DNA of 64,000 nucleotides from Bacillus sp. RAR_GA_16. GTDB lineage: Bacteria; Bacillota; Bacilli; Bacillales; Guptibacillaceae. The notes under the pieces were generated by a model, which saw only the letters and a list, made by a program, of their open reading frames with translations, did not search any database and had not been told where the DNA came from. Position numbers and translations under genes: made by a program. Within the stretch, counting starts at the first letter, position 1. Each line of letters opens with the position of its first letter. Positions 36,174 to 45,341 of this stretch are shown here, piece after piece. Location: assembly GCF_020165985.1 (NCBI RefSeq), contig NZ_JAIUKZ010000007.1, positions 434,001-498,000 of the forward strand, in the 5' to 3' direction.

Positions 36174-36647
36174 CTTGTCACCTCCATAATGGCTTTCTCA
36201 AATGTTCCTTTTATTTCTTTAATCACTTCGTCGGCATCAGGAGCATCCATTGCATGAATATAGATGTGCATGTTGTCTGGCGCGACTGATACGGTTAACG
36301 TGCCGGGAGTCAGAGTGATTAGATTGGCGAGCATAGTAATTTCCCAGTTTGTGCGAACGTCAATAGGAACTTCAATTATACCAGGGTTCATTTTATGCTT
36401 TGGGCTGTAAACAAGTTTCACGACTTGTATATTCGCCATAATTAATTCTTTAATAAACAAGAACAACAATTTGATAATCGCCCAGAGACGATAGAAATAA
36501 AAGCGATTCTGGTATAAAACGCTCCATTAATAGAAGCAGTCCAATACCAAATAAATAACCGATAAAAAACGTACTAAACGAATAGCTTTCAAAAAGGAAC
36601 ATCCATAGAACGGCAATGATTAGGTTGATAATAATTTGTATAGGCAT
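36170..36647 (-). pseudogene. mrpE: Mrp antiporter subunit E, interrupted by a one-base frameshift
   Basis: The N-terminal part (from ATG 36647, MPIQIIINLIIAVLWMF) runs to PESLLFLSSLGDYQ and stops near 36450. The C-terminal part (LFLFIKELIMANIQVVKLVYSPKHK... to IMEVTR) is in another frame. Removing one A from the run 36499-36502 (plus strand) joins them as PESLYFYRLWAIIKLLFLFIKE, giving a normal MrpE of about 158 residues. Either the gene is broken or the extra base is a sequencing error. Confidence 0.85.
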
Positions 36648-36652
36648 GCCAT

Positions 36653-38134
36653 CTACTCCTTCATAACGGAATCAATGTAGTTTATTGGATCAATCATTTG
36701 ATCTGCAATGGTTTGGACAGTCGGATAGACGAACTCTGCTCCTAGTCCAAGTAATACGGTGAATACCAATAGAAAAGCAGCTGGCAAGATTTTACCTTGA
36801 ATGGGACTTCCATTTGGTACGTATTCCGATTTAGGCTCGCCCCAGAATCCATTGATGAAGATTCGAATAACAGATAGAAGAATTAATAGACTTGTCACTA
36901 AACCAATTACGCCCAGTACATAATGACCTTCTTCAAATGCTCCTCTTAAAATCAAAAGTTTACCGATAAATCCACTAAATGGTGGTAACCCTGCAAGCGC
37001 AAGAGCAGCAATGAAAAAGAGCCATCCAAGTAGTGGTTGATTTTTAATAATGCCGCCCATTTTTCTTAAGTCTGAAGTGCCGGCATAAGCAACCATAGCA
37101 CCTACGAGGAAGAAGAGTGCTGCTTTTATAATCATATCATGGAGAAGATAATAAACCGTTCCTGCGAGTGCAGTGGCTGAGAAAACGCCAATGCCTAAAA
37201 TCATATAGCCGACCGCTGGAATAATGTTGTACGCGATAATGAGTTGGACATTGTTCGTTGACAATGCTCCAATGACACCAAAAACAAGCGTAAACCCTGC
37301 GAGTATCAATAAAATTTGGTGCGTAACAGACAGGTTGTAGACAAAAATCAAGGAAAATACCCTGAGGATTGAGTAAACTCCTACTTTCGTCAGAAGCGCT
37401 CCAAATAACGCTGATATGACGGTTGGAGGAACAGTATAAGACTTTGGTAACCAGAAATAAAGTGGAAACAAGGCACCCTTAGTAGCAAATACGATCAGGA
37501 GGAGAATGGCGATCGTGGTTAACACGCCATCTTGTTGAACTTCTCCTACCCGTTCTGCCAATTGGGCCATATTTACCGTTCCAACGACTGCATAAAGAAA
37601 AGATACGGTTGTAACAAAGAGCATGGAAGAGAACAAGTTAATGATAATGTACTTAAATGATTCTCTAAACTGTTCTTTTGTACCTCCAAGAACAATTAAC
37701 CCGTATGATGCAATCAGGAGAACTTCAAAGAATACGAATAAATTAAACAAGTCTCCTGTTAAAAAGGCTCCGCTTACCCCTGCAATCAAAAGCTGAAAAA
37801 GGGGATAGAAGTAGTATCGCTCACGCTGTTCATCTAATGATTTAAATGCATAGAAAGCACATGCAACCGAGATGAGGTTCGCTGTTACGACGAGTAGCAT
37901 AGCAAGCGGATCAGCTACAAGAACGATGCCGTAAGGCACAGTCCAATCACCAGCTTTTAATACGATGGTACCATTTTGAATGACATTAAAGGCAATGATC
38001 GAAACAACGGCTAGATTGACCAAAACCATGATGCGCGTGATCAAACGTACAAGTGGTAACCGCTTATTCAAGAATACAAGAATAATTCCTGTTAAGAGCG
38101 GCAATAAAATTGGAAGTATTGCTAAGTTACTCAT
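36653..38134 (-). CDS. mrpD: Mrp Na+/H+ antiporter subunit D
   Basis: A 493-residue, ~14-helix antiporter-like subunit related to NuoM/Nuo[22 protein letters not shown] holds the key acidic residue in the conserved helix, and [18 protein letters not shown] the conserved lysine. I start at ATG 38134 ([16 protein letters not shown]), eight bases behind GAGGGG; ATG 38140 adds two residues. It overlaps the end of mrpC. Confidence 0.95.
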   Translation of the reverse strand: MSNLAILPILLPLLTGIILVFLNKRLPLVRLITRIMVLVNLAVVSIIAFNVIQNGTIVLKAGDWTVPYGIVLVADPLAMLLVVTANLISVACAFYAFKSLDEQRERYYFYPLFQLLIAGVSGAFLTGDLFNLFVFFEVLLIASYGLIVLGGTKEQFRESFKYIIINLFSSMLFVTTVSFLYAVVGTVNMAQLAERVGEVQQDGVLTTIAILLLIVFATKGALFPLYFWLPKSYTVPPTVISALFGALLTKVGVYSILRVFSLIFVYNLSVTHQILLILAGFTLVFGVIGALSTNNVQLIIAYNIIPAVGYMILGIGVFSATALAGTVYYLLHDMIIKAALFFLVGAMVAYAGTSDLRKMGGIIKNQPLLGWLFFIAALALAGLPPFSGFIGKLLILRGAFEEGHYVLGVIGLVTSLLILLSVIRIFINGFWGEPKSEYVPNGSPIQGKILPAAFLLVFTVLLGLGAEFVYPTVQTIADQMIDPINYIDSVMKE

Positions 38135-38465
38135 TTTCATTACCCCTCAGTTTCTCCATATTATCGGTACCATTCGTTTGGTACGTCCGATACGCTAGCA
38201 CAAGAAGAAATGAAGTCACACCGAAGCTAATAACAATGGAAGTTAGGATAAGTGCCTGTGGAAGTGGATCAACATAATTCGTTACTCCCTCAGATAGAAT
38301 CGGTGGTTTTCCTCGATTCAATTTTCCCATCGTAATAATAAAGAGGTGAGCCCCATGAGACAAAAGCGCCGTACCGATAATAATTTTAAGAATTTGTTTC
38401 TGCAAAATCATATAAACTCCTGCAGTGAAAAGCATACCTGCAAGGACAGACATAATGATTTCCAT
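38127..38465 (-). CDS. mrpC: Mrp Na+/H+ antiporter subunit C
   Basis: A 112-residue NuoK-like subunit with three helices and the motifs [19 protein letters not shown] and [17 protein letters not shown]. Its ATG shares one base with the mrpA stop (TAATG). In other Bacillus operons mrpB lies between mrpA and mrpC; here there is no room for it. Confidence 0.95.
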   Translation of the reverse strand: MEIIMSVLAGMLFTAGVYMILQKQILKIIIGTALLSHGAHLFIITMGKLNRGKPPILSEGVTNYVDPLPQALILTSIVISFGVTSFLLVLAYRTYQTNGTDNMEKLRGNENE

Positions 38466-40807
38466 TAATCATTTCCCTCCTTCTTACCCGGACGAAGTTT
38501 AATCATTGTATAAATCCCAAGAGCAGCTAGTCCAAGTACAAGGATTTCAAGCATTGTATCCAGTCCACGGAAGTCAACAAGAATAACGTTAACGACATTG
38601 TCTCCTCCGCCTAATTTATAAGAGTTCTTTAAGAAATAATCGGATATCGGCTCAAATAGCTTTGTGCTATGAGAAGCGATGCCAACCATTGTGACAAGAA
38701 CACCTACTGATATTGAAATAATCCAGTTAACGGTATTCGTCCCTTTCGCTTCTTTCTTTTTATCAAAGTTAGGTAAGTGATAAAAACAAAGTAAAAATAA
38801 AGCGACAGTGACCGTTTCAACAATAAGTTGAGTGAGGGCTAAATCTGGTGCTCGGAAAAAGACGAATAGAAGCGAAAGTCCATATCCAACGATTCCAAGA
38901 ACTAAAATGGCTGCAATGCGATTCTTCATAAAGATTGTAGCGAAAGCAGCACCGGCCATGACGATCGCAATCATTACTTCTGGTACAGCGATTGGTGCTA
39001 GGTCATTATAATTTATTTGAAAGCCACCAGTTACGCTCATAGTGATACCAACTAAGGCGATAAAAAAGACGAAAATGTAAATCATGTAATGGCGAAGAGA
39101 ACCAGTCATATATCCGTTTGTTAATTTTCTTGAGCCGCTGAGTAACCCATTTATAAGTCCATCATAAGCTTTTGCAGCTGATAATTTACCAGGGAAAGCT
39201 TTATAGATGTGCTGCCACTTTTCTCGTGTAAGGTACAAAACAGTACCGAGAATAAGGACAGAAAGGCTCATATAAAGCGCTGGTCCAAAGCCATGCCAGA
39301 ATTTAATATGAGTCTCTCCTACTGATCCGTTAACAGCATCGACCATAGGCGAGAGAAGTGCATGACCAAATGCGTCCGGAATAAACGCGATGATAACGAC
39401 TAGCAGAACAAGGATCATAGGAGAAATAAGCATTCCAATCGGTGCTTCATGTGGTTGCTTCGATAATGTCCCACGCTGTTTTCCGGTAAACGTACGGAAG
39501 AAAAGCATGATGGAATACACGAACGTAAAAATACTTCCACCAACAGCAAAATATGGGAAGAAAGGTGATACTGCTTCAACAATTGTTGAAGCATCTTCGA
39601 AATGAAGTGATGAATCAAAAAACATTTCTTTACTTAAGAATCCGTTTAAAAACGGAAGCGGGAAACCGGCCATTGAAAATGTGCCAAAGAAAGCCAATAT
39701 GGCTGTAATCGGCATAAATGTAAATAGTCCGCCCAGCTTTCTAATATCTCGGGTACCTGTTTCATGATCAATGATACCTGCGACCATAAATAGACTTCCT
39801 TTAAATGTCGCATGGTTTAAAATGTGGAATACGGCAGCAAGAATAGCTAACTCGGTTCCAAAACCTAACATCGCCATAATCATCCCAAGTTGACTGATTG
39901 TGGAATAGGCAAGAATCGCTTTTAAATCGGTTTGCGTAACAGCCATATAGGAGCCCCAACAAAGTGTGAGTAAGCCAAAGCCGCTAACAATTAAGAAGAA
40001 AAGATCCGTTCCAGCAAAGACAAGGCTTAACCTGGCAACGAGATAGATCCCTGCTTTAACCATTGTAGCCGAATGTAAGAAGGCACTGACTGGCGTTGGT
40101 GCTTCCATAGCATCTGGTAACCACGTATGAAATGGAAATTGAGCCGATTTCGTAAAGGCTCCAAGCAGAACTAGAATAAGGATGAATGGAAAGAGTGTAG
40201 AGTTAACAATCATTTCCCCATTTGCAATAATCCCTCGAATACTTGCAGTTCCTGTAATGTCGGCCATTAATAAAAAGCCACCTAGCATGGCAAGCCCACC
40301 GAATACAGTAATCATCATGGACTTAAGAGCTCCTGATGTCGATTTCTCTCTTTGGTACCAGTAGCCAATAAGTAGGAATGATGAAATGCTCGTAAGTTCC
40401 CAGAAGGTGTATAGGACAAATAAATTGTCTGATAACACAACTCCCAGCATAGCTCCCATAAACAATAGGAGATAAACATAAAAATGGCCAAGCTTTTCCG
40501 CTTTACTTAAATAATAGATGGAATAAAGGACGACAAGCGAACCAATTCCAGTGATCAAAAGCGCGAAAAATAGGCCAAGACCATCAATATAGAATGTAAT
40601 GTTCACGCCAAGTGAAGGAATCCACTCAAACGTCTTTAGTGTATGTACACCCTGCATAACTCCCTTTATAAACGTTAGAAAATACCCGAACAAAAGAATC
40701 GGAACTAAAAGAACAAACCATCCTAAATGGACTTGTTTCACGCCCCGATAAATCAACGGGATGAAAAACGCTGCCAGAAAAGGTAGCAAGACAGCTGCAT
40801 GAAGCAT
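38465..40807 (-). CDS. mrpA: Mrp Na+/H+ antiporter subunit A
   Basis: The 780-residue NuoL-like largest subunit. LFVLYTFWELTSISSFLLIG carries the conserved glutamate, and TKSAQFPFHTWLPDAMEAPTPVSAFLHSATMVKAG the lysine/histidine channel motif. The C-terminal MbhD-like part includes FFRAPDLALTQLIVE and ends after FRGLDTMLEILVLGLAALGIY. It is the first gene of the operon, with GGGGAGGT ahead of ATG 40807. It is not fused to an MrpB domain. Confidence 0.95.
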   Translation of the reverse strand: MLHAAVLLPFLAAFFIPLIYRGVKQVHLGWFVLLVPILLFGYFLTFIKGVMQGVHTLKTFEWIPSLGVNITFYIDGLGLFFALLITGIGSLVVLYSIYYLSKAEKLGHFYVYLLLFMGAMLGVVLSDNLFVLYTFWELTSISSFLLIGYWYQREKSTSGALKSMMITVFGGLAMLGGFLLMADITGTASIRGIIANGEMIVNSTLFPFILILVLLGAFTKSAQFPFHTWLPDAMEAPTPVSAFLHSATMVKAGIYLVARLSLVFAGTDLFFLIVSGFGLLTLCWGSYMAVTQTDLKAILAYSTISQLGMIMAMLGFGTELAILAAVFHILNHATFKGSLFMVAGIIDHETGTRDIRKLGGLFTFMPITAILAFFGTFSMAGFPLPFLNGFLSKEMFFDSSLHFEDASTIVEAVSPFFPYFAVGGSIFTFVYSIMLFFRTFTGKQRGTLSKQPHEAPIGMLISPMILVLLVVIIAFIPDAFGHALLSPMVDAVNGSVGETHIKFWHGFGPALYMSLSVLILGTVLYLTREKWQHIYKAFPGKLSAAKAYDGLINGLLSGSRKLTNGYMTGSLRHYMIYIFVFFIALVGITMSVTGGFQINYNDLAPIAVPEVMIAIVMAGAAFATIFMKNRIAAILVLGIVGYGLSLLFVFFRAPDLALTQLIVETVTVALFLLCFYHLPNFDKKKEAKGTNTVNWIISISVGVLVTMVGIASHSTKLFEPISDYFLKNSYKLGGGDNVVNVILVDFRGLDTMLEILVLGLAALGIYTMIKLRPGKKEGND

Positions 40808-40876
40808 TCTACAAAAACCTCCCCACTAATGCTCAATATGATAAAAGTTCAAATGAACTCATATTGCAATAACTTA

Positions 40877-40906
40877 ATTGTAATCAAAAACGGACACATT
40901 TATCAA
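40877..40906 (-). promoter_or_regulatory. Probable SigA promoter of the mrp operon
   Basis: Minus strand TTGATA, 18-base spacer, TACAAT, about 70 bases upstream of mrpA. Confidence 0.5.
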
Positions 40907-40985
40907 CTTTTCATGTTTGAAAATACAACTTTCTCGTATAAGTTTTCCAAACAACGCCGATTCTATTTGCGAAAGGAGGATACAC

Positions 40986-41465
40986 ATGATAAAATCCATT
41001 TCTATTCTTTTCCCTATTATTATGTTATTAACTGCCTGTCAAAGCGTATATAAATCTGAGGATTCGTCACCATTCGCACCAAGAGAGTATTTTAGAGCGA
41101 TTGAAGTTGAACCACTTGGAGCTGCGCTATTGAAAGAACATAGTCCAAAAAATTCTATAGAAGCTATTCGAAAAACGATGAAAAATGAATCAGCTATTAA
41201 TGATGTCATTATTCTGTCACGTGATAATCAAACAGTTGTTGCAATCAAACCTTTTGCTTATAAGCGAAGAGATATTGATTCTCTGTTAACAAAGTACCAT
41301 GACTTACTACAGGCAGAAGGAGTGGCCGCTGTTTTCTTAACAGAGCCTAATCAATATAGAAGTGCAAAGAAGATGAAGCAAGAAAATGAAGTTAGCAGTG
41401 AAGAGTGGAAGTCTACGTGGGGAAGTTATTTTGAGGAAAATAAACAAAAAGCCAACCTTAGATAA
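40986..41465 (+). CDS. Lipoprotein of unknown function
   Basis: A 159-residue protein with a lipoprotein signal (MIKSISILFPIIMLLTAC, lipobox LTAC, C18). The mature part contains a domain with INDVIILSRDNQTVVAIKPFA and may be distantly related to the YhcN/YlaJ spore lipoproteins, but I cannot confirm that. ATG 40986 follows AAAGGAGG. It converges with the frameshifted sda gene. Confidence 0.65.
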   Translation: MIKSISILFPIIMLLTACQSVYKSEDSSPFAPREYFRAIEVEPLGAALLKEHSPKNSIEAIRKTMKNESAINDVIILSRDNQTVVAIKPFAYKRRDIDSLLTKYHDLLQAEGVAAVFLTEPNQYRSAKKMKQENEVSSEEWKSTWGSYFEENKQKANLR

Positions 41466-41478
41466 AATCAAGGTTGGC
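41445..41478 (-). terminator. sda terminator
   Basis: Nine-bp perfect stem GCCAACCTT / AAGGTTGGC; the T run is on the minus strand, so it mainly serves sda. It overlaps the end of the lipoprotein gene. Confidence 0.78.
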
Positions 41479-41483
41479 AAATG

Positions 41484-41628
41484 TTAGATTCCAACGAGCG
41501 AAACTTGCTTATCTAGTCTACGTCTCTGGAATCTCACGTTGAATAAGGTAAATGAATTCGCTACTAAGTTTAAGTTCTTTTGCCTTATAAAAGGATTCAA
41601 TCAATAAGTCATCTGATAACTTCTCCAT
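41484..41628 (-). pseudogene. sda: Sporulation checkpoint protein Sda, apparent frameshift
   Basis: ATG 41628 begins [20 protein letters not shown], clearly Sda, the inhibitor of KinA that blocks sporulation when replication is disturbed. As read, the frame stops after 36 residues at 41518. Dropping one of the two G at 41528-41529 restores [16 protein letters not shown] and a 47-residue protein, normal for Sda. AGGTGC precedes the start. DnaA boxes lie upstream. The extra base could be an assembly error. Confidence 0.82.
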
Positions 41629-41728
41629 GATTATGCACCTCCAAAATAAGGTTCTATTCTCCGATTACTCCGCATAATTTGTATGTGGATCTTTTATTTG
41701 CAGTTAGCTTACCATGTAACGATTTGTA

Positions 41729-41842
41729 GAACAACCGTTCCGTTATCCACAGTTAAGAGTGGATAATTTGTGGGTATAGTGTTTATATCTTACTTATTTA
41801 CAATGATTAAATGGTTTAATGATGTTAATAATGTTATCCACA
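41729..41842. promoter_or_regulatory. DnaA-box cluster between sda and yqeG
   Basis: TTATCCACA at 41743-41751 and 41834-41842 are perfect DnaA boxes; AGTGGATAA at 41758-41766 is one with one mismatch on the other strand. GAACAACCGTTC (41729-41740) resembles a LexA half-palindrome. In B. subtilis DnaA controls sda through boxes in this same intergenic region. The rest of the 355-base gap is AT-rich with no gene. Confidence 0.82.
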
Positions 41843-41923
41843 ATTTTTGGGAATGGCATTATTTGTCGAAAAATTTTGATTTTAAATCTTTCTTTTTCAT
41901 TGCATACGTTTGTAAGTTAATAG

Positions 41924-41951
41924 TTGTGCGTAATGAAAATATTGATACAAT
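41924..41951 (+). promoter_or_regulatory. Probable SigA promoter of the yqeG operon
   Basis: TTGTGC (41924-41929), 16-base spacer, TACAAT (41946-41951), 32 bases before yqeG. Confidence 0.55.
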
Positions 41952-41983
41952 AGGGATGTCACTAATACTAGGAGTGTTGCAAT

Positions 41984-42499
41984 TTGCTAAATACGTTACT
42001 GCCAAATGAACATGTGCAAGACATCTTTCAGATTAGTCCGAAGCTACTAAAAGAACGGGGTGTAAAAGGTATTATCACTGATCTTGATAACACACTTGTG
42101 GAATGGGATCGTGCAGATGCTACCCCTGAACTATTAAAATGGTTTCAACAAATGAGTGATGAAGATATTCTTGTTACCATCGTTTCAAATAACAATAGGA
42201 CCAGAGTGGAGAAATTTGCTTCCCCTGTGGAGGTACCCTTTATATATGAAGCTAGGAAGCCAATGACAAAAGCCTTTCGCAAAGCTTTAAAAGATATGAA
42301 GCTTAGAGCAGAAGAGACTGTTGTCATAGGAGATCAGATTTTCACAGATGTTGTTGGAGGAAATCGAATGGGCCTTCATACAATTCTGGTTGTTCCTGTA
42401 GCTAAAACGGATGGGTTTTTTACGAAATTTAATAGAAGAATGGAAAGTGTTTTCCTTGCTTGGATGAAGCGTAAAGGGAAGATAAATTGGGAGGAATAG
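41984..42499 (+). CDS. yqeG: HAD family IIIA phosphatase YqeG
   Basis: A 171-residue HAD-superfamily phosphatase. The nucleophile motif is DLDNTLVEWD (DxDxT type), followed by TIVSNNNRTRV and the C-terminal VIGDQIFTDVVGGNRMG. Relatives act as phosphatidylglycerophosphate phosphatases, the possible role here. It starts with TTG 41984 behind AGGAGTG. First gene of a tight operon running to yqeM. Confidence 0.9.
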   Translation: MLNTLLPNEHVQDIFQISPKLLKERGVKGIITDLDNTLVEWDRADATPELLKWFQQMSDEDILVTIVSNNNRTRVEKFASPVEVPFIYEARKPMTKAFRKALKDMKLRAEETVVIGDQIFTDVVGGNRMGLHTILVVPVAKTDGFFTKFNRRMESVFLAWMKRKGKINWEE

Positions 42500-42501
42500 G
42501 T

Positions 42502-43611
42502 TTGGATAATGAACAAATCATTTGTGCAGGGTGTGGAGTACACATTCAAACAGAAGATAAAAACGCTCTTGGATATGCACCACCTTCTGCACTTAAGAGA
42601 GATGTGATCATCTGCCAGCGCTGTTTTCGTTTGAAACATTACAATGAAATTCAAGATGTTTCTTTAACGGATGATGACTTCTTGAAAATTCTAAATGAAA
42701 TTAGTCAAACGGATGCTCTAATCGTTAAAATTGTGGACATTTTTGACTTTAATGGAAGTTGGTTACCCGGAATTCAACGATTTGCAGGTGGAAATCCTGT
42801 ATTATTAGTTGGAAACAAGGTTGATCTACTCCCTAAATCTGTGAACAAGTCAAAGCTTATTAAATGGATGCAATCAAGTTCCAAAGAAAATGGATTGAAG
42901 CCAGCAGATGTTATGTTAATGAGCGCTGCTAAAGGCGATGGTGTGATGGATGTTGCTGCTGAAATAGATCGTCTGAGAGACGGAAGAGACGTTTATATTA
43001 TTGGGTGTACTAATGTAGGGAAATCGACGTTTGTAAACCGACTAATACAAGAGTTTGGCGGCGACGAAGAACAAATGATTACAACTAGTCAATTTCCAGG
43101 TACAACGCTTGACTTGATTGATATCCCGCTCGATGATGGGAATACGTTATATGATACTCCTGGAATTATTAATCACCACCAGATGGCTCACTATGTCAAT
43201 GCCGAAGAATTGAAGTTAATTAGCCCGAAAAAAGAAATAAAACCAAAGGTATTCCAATTGAATGAAGGACAGACTCTTTTCTTTGGAGGACTTTCACGTC
43301 TTGATTTTGTTGAGGGTGGAAGACAGTCCTTTATTTGTCATGTATCGAATGAACTATATATTCATCGCACGAAAATGGAGAAAGCTGATGAGCTTTATCG
43401 AGACCATCTTGGTGAACTTCTTTATCCTCCTGGCGATCAAACCAAAAAGGAGCTTCCTGCATTAGTTGGACATGAGCTTCGAATAAAGGAAGAAAAAATG
43501 GATATCGTCTTTTCAGGACTTGGATGGGTAACCGTTTCAGGTAATGGATCGACTGTTAAGGCCTATGCTCCTGAAGGCGTTGGCGTTTCAATCCGAAAAT
43601 CATTAATTTAG
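42502..43611 (+). CDS. yqeH: Ribosome biogenesis GTPase YqeH
   Basis: A 369-residue circularly permuted GTPase needed for 30S subunit assembly. An N-terminal zinc finger (ICAGCGVHIQ ... CQRCF) is followed by G4 (NKVD), then G1 (GCTNVGKST), G2 (FPGTT) and G3 (DTPG), the permuted order. The C-terminal domain likely binds RNA. TTG 42502 (LDNEQIICAGCG) is chosen behind GGGAGGA; the in-frame TTG at 42487 lies before that site. Confidence 0.94.
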   Translation: MDNEQIICAGCGVHIQTEDKNALGYAPPSALKRDVIICQRCFRLKHYNEIQDVSLTDDDFLKILNEISQTDALIVKIVDIFDFNGSWLPGIQRFAGGNPVLLVGNKVDLLPKSVNKSKLIKWMQSSSKENGLKPADVMLMSAAKGDGVMDVAAEIDRLRDGRDVYIIGCTNVGKSTFVNRLIQEFGGDEEQMITTSQFPGTTLDLIDIPLDDGNTLYDTPGIINHHQMAHYVNAEELKLISPKKEIKPKVFQLNEGQTLFFGGLSRLDFVEGGRQSFICHVSNELYIHRTKMEKADELYRDHLGELLYPPGDQTKKELPALVGHELRIKEEKMDIVFSGLGWVTVSGNGSTVKAYAPEGVGVSIRKSLI

Positions 43612-43621
43612 GAGGCAGGTA

Positions 43622-44467
43622 ATGGGAAAACTATATGGACTTATTGGTCATCCGATCGCGCATTCGATGTCACCAATGATGCATAACGGTGAGTTTAAAG
43701 AGCTTGGCTTATCACATCATTACCAGGCATTTGATCTTTCACCCGAACAGTTAGAGGATGGCGTCGAGGCAATGAAGATGCTTGATATTCAAGGATTCAA
43801 TGTAACCATTCCTCACAAAGTTGCCATTATCCCATTACTCGATGAGGTGGAGCAAGAAGCTCTTGATATTGGTGCTGTCAATACTGTTTACAAGCGAGAT
43901 GGTAAATATATTGGCACCAACACGGATGGAAAAGGTTACTTACTTTCCTTGCTTACATTACTAAAAGAAAACGATTTGGAAAATAAAAAAGTTCTTGTGA
44001 TTGGAGCAGGTGGCGCTGCTCGTGCTGTTGCTGTTAGTATTTCTAGGGCTGGTGTCCTTTCATTAACAATAGCAAACCGCACGCTTGAGAAAGCAGAAAA
44101 TCTTTCGAGTGTTTGCAACTCGTATACGTCTGCGAATGCAATAACACTTCAAGAGGCGGAAGCAGAGCTTCAACATTTTGATGTTATGATTAATACCACC
44201 TCTATAGGTATGAGTCCCCATCTAGATCGGATGCCTCTATCTGTAGAAAGATTAAACGAGGGTACAGTTGTAAGTGATTTGATATACAATCCGCTTGAAA
44301 CCAAATGGTTAAAGCTTTCAAAACAAAAAGGTGCTGTAACAGATAATGGCATTTCCATGTTTGTAGAACAAGGAGCTCTTGCTTTTGAACAATGGACAGG
44401 AGTAACTCCCGATCGACAAAGGATGAGAAATGCGGTTTTAAAAGAGTTAGGAGGATTTTCATGTTAA
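43622..44467 (+). CDS. aroE: Shikimate dehydrogenase
   Basis: NADP-dependent reduction of 3-dehydroshikimate in the shikimate pathway. The 281-residue protein has the substrate site (GHPIAHSMSPMMHN), the catalytic lysine in NVTIPHK, the NADP loop VIGAGGAARAV and NRT, and DLIYNPLETKWL. It starts 10 bases after yqeH with TTAGGAGG ahead. Its last seven bases overlap yhbY. Confidence 0.95.
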   Translation: MGKLYGLIGHPIAHSMSPMMHNGEFKELGLSHHYQAFDLSPEQLEDGVEAMKMLDIQGFNVTIPHKVAIIPLLDEVEQEALDIGAVNTVYKRDGKYIGTNTDGKGYLLSLLTLLKENDLENKKVLVIGAGGAARAVAVSISRAGVLSLTIANRTLEKAENLSSVCNSYTSANAITLQEAEAELQHFDVMINTTSIGMSPHLDRMPLSVERLNEGTVVSDLIYNPLETKWLKLSKQKGAVTDNGISMFVEQGALAFEQWTGVTPDRQRMRNAVLKELGGFSC

Positions 44468-44751
44468 CAGGTAAACAAAAGCGTTTTTTACGTGCAAAAG
44501 CAAATCGTCTAAACCCTATTTTCCAAGTAGGTAAAGGTGGCGTTAATGAAAATATGACAAAGCAGATTGAAGAAGCATTGGAGGCGAGAGAGCTTATTAA
44601 AATAAGCATCCTTCAAAATTGCGAGGAAGATCGTAATAGTGTAGGAGAGCAATTGTCCACTGAAACTGGAGCAGAGCTCGTTCAAATTATTGGTAATATG
44701 GTTGTGCTTTATAAAGAATCAGAAGAGAATAAAGAAATTATTCTTCCATAA
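44461..44751 (+). CDS. yhbY: CRM-domain RNA-binding protein YhbY (YqeI)
   Basis: A 96-residue CRM-domain protein associated with 50S precursor particles. The N-terminal GKQKRFLRAKANRLNPIFQVGKGGVNEN contains the GxxG-type loop of the family. ATG 44461 follows TTAGGAGG inside the end of aroE. Its stop overlaps the nadD start (TAATG). Confidence 0.92.
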   Translation: MLTGKQKRFLRAKANRLNPIFQVGKGGVNENMTKQIEEALEARELIKISILQNCEEDRNSVGEQLSTETGAELVQIIGNMVVLYKESEENKEIILP

Positions 44752-45341
44752 TGGCTGAGGAAAAAAGGTTGAGAGTCGGCATACTTGGCGGGACATTTGA
44801 CCCCCCTCATCTTGGACATTTAACGATTGCGCAAGGGGTGCTTGAAACATGCAGGCTTGATGAAATATGGTTTATGCCTAGCCATCGCCCCCCTCATAAA
44901 AACGGTAACGATATAACTGATAATCATCAAAGGGTTAAAATGGTTCAACTTGCAATTGAAGGGAATCCTCAGTTCAAACTTTCATTAATTGAATTTGAAC
45001 GTAATGATCGCTCTTATACGATTGATACAATTGAAATTTTAAAAGAGAATTATCCGGCGATCGATTTTTATTTCATCATTGGTGGAGATATGATTGAGGA
45101 TTTACCAAACTGGCATCGTATTGATAAATTGGCACGTATGATTTCATTTATTGGAGTTAACCGTCCAGGTTACCATCCCGATAAGGAGCAGTTCAAGGTA
45201 TCCGTTATTGATGTGCCGCAAATCGATATCTCATCAAGTGAATTAAGAAAAAATTTATACGAAAAGAAGAGTGGAAGATACCTCCTTCCTGAATCCGTCC
45301 GAACTTACATTGAAGAGGAGGGATTATATGAATCGAACTGA
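44751..45341 (+). CDS. nadD: Nicotinate-nucleotide adenylyltransferase
   Basis: Joins nicotinate mononucleotide and ATP to form deamido-NAD, the substrate of NadE, whose gene is also in this window. The 196-residue nucleotidyltransferase has GGTFDPPHLGH (HxGH motif) and the C-terminal ISSSELRKNL (a variant of the ISSTxIR motif). It overlaps yqeK at its end. Confidence 0.95.
   Translation: MAEEKRLRVGILGGTFDPPHLGHLTIAQGVLETCRLDEIWFMPSHRPPHKNGNDITDNHQRVKMVQLAIEGNPQFKLSLIEFERNDRSYTIDTIEILKENYPAIDFYFIIGGDMIEDLPNWHRIDKLARMISFIGVNRPGYHPDKEQFKVSVIDVPQIDISSSELRKNLYEKKSGRYLLPESVRTYIEEEGLYESN

Noticed and set aside
34018-41465. Genomic island
   Set aside because: No integrase, transposase, tRNA or flanking repeats; the genes are common Bacillus housekeeping genes.
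41770-42009. 79-codon plus-strand ORF between sda and yqeG
   Set aside because: It lies in AT-rich DNA with DnaA boxes, has no ribosome site, shows no protein-like pattern, and overlaps the yqeG start.
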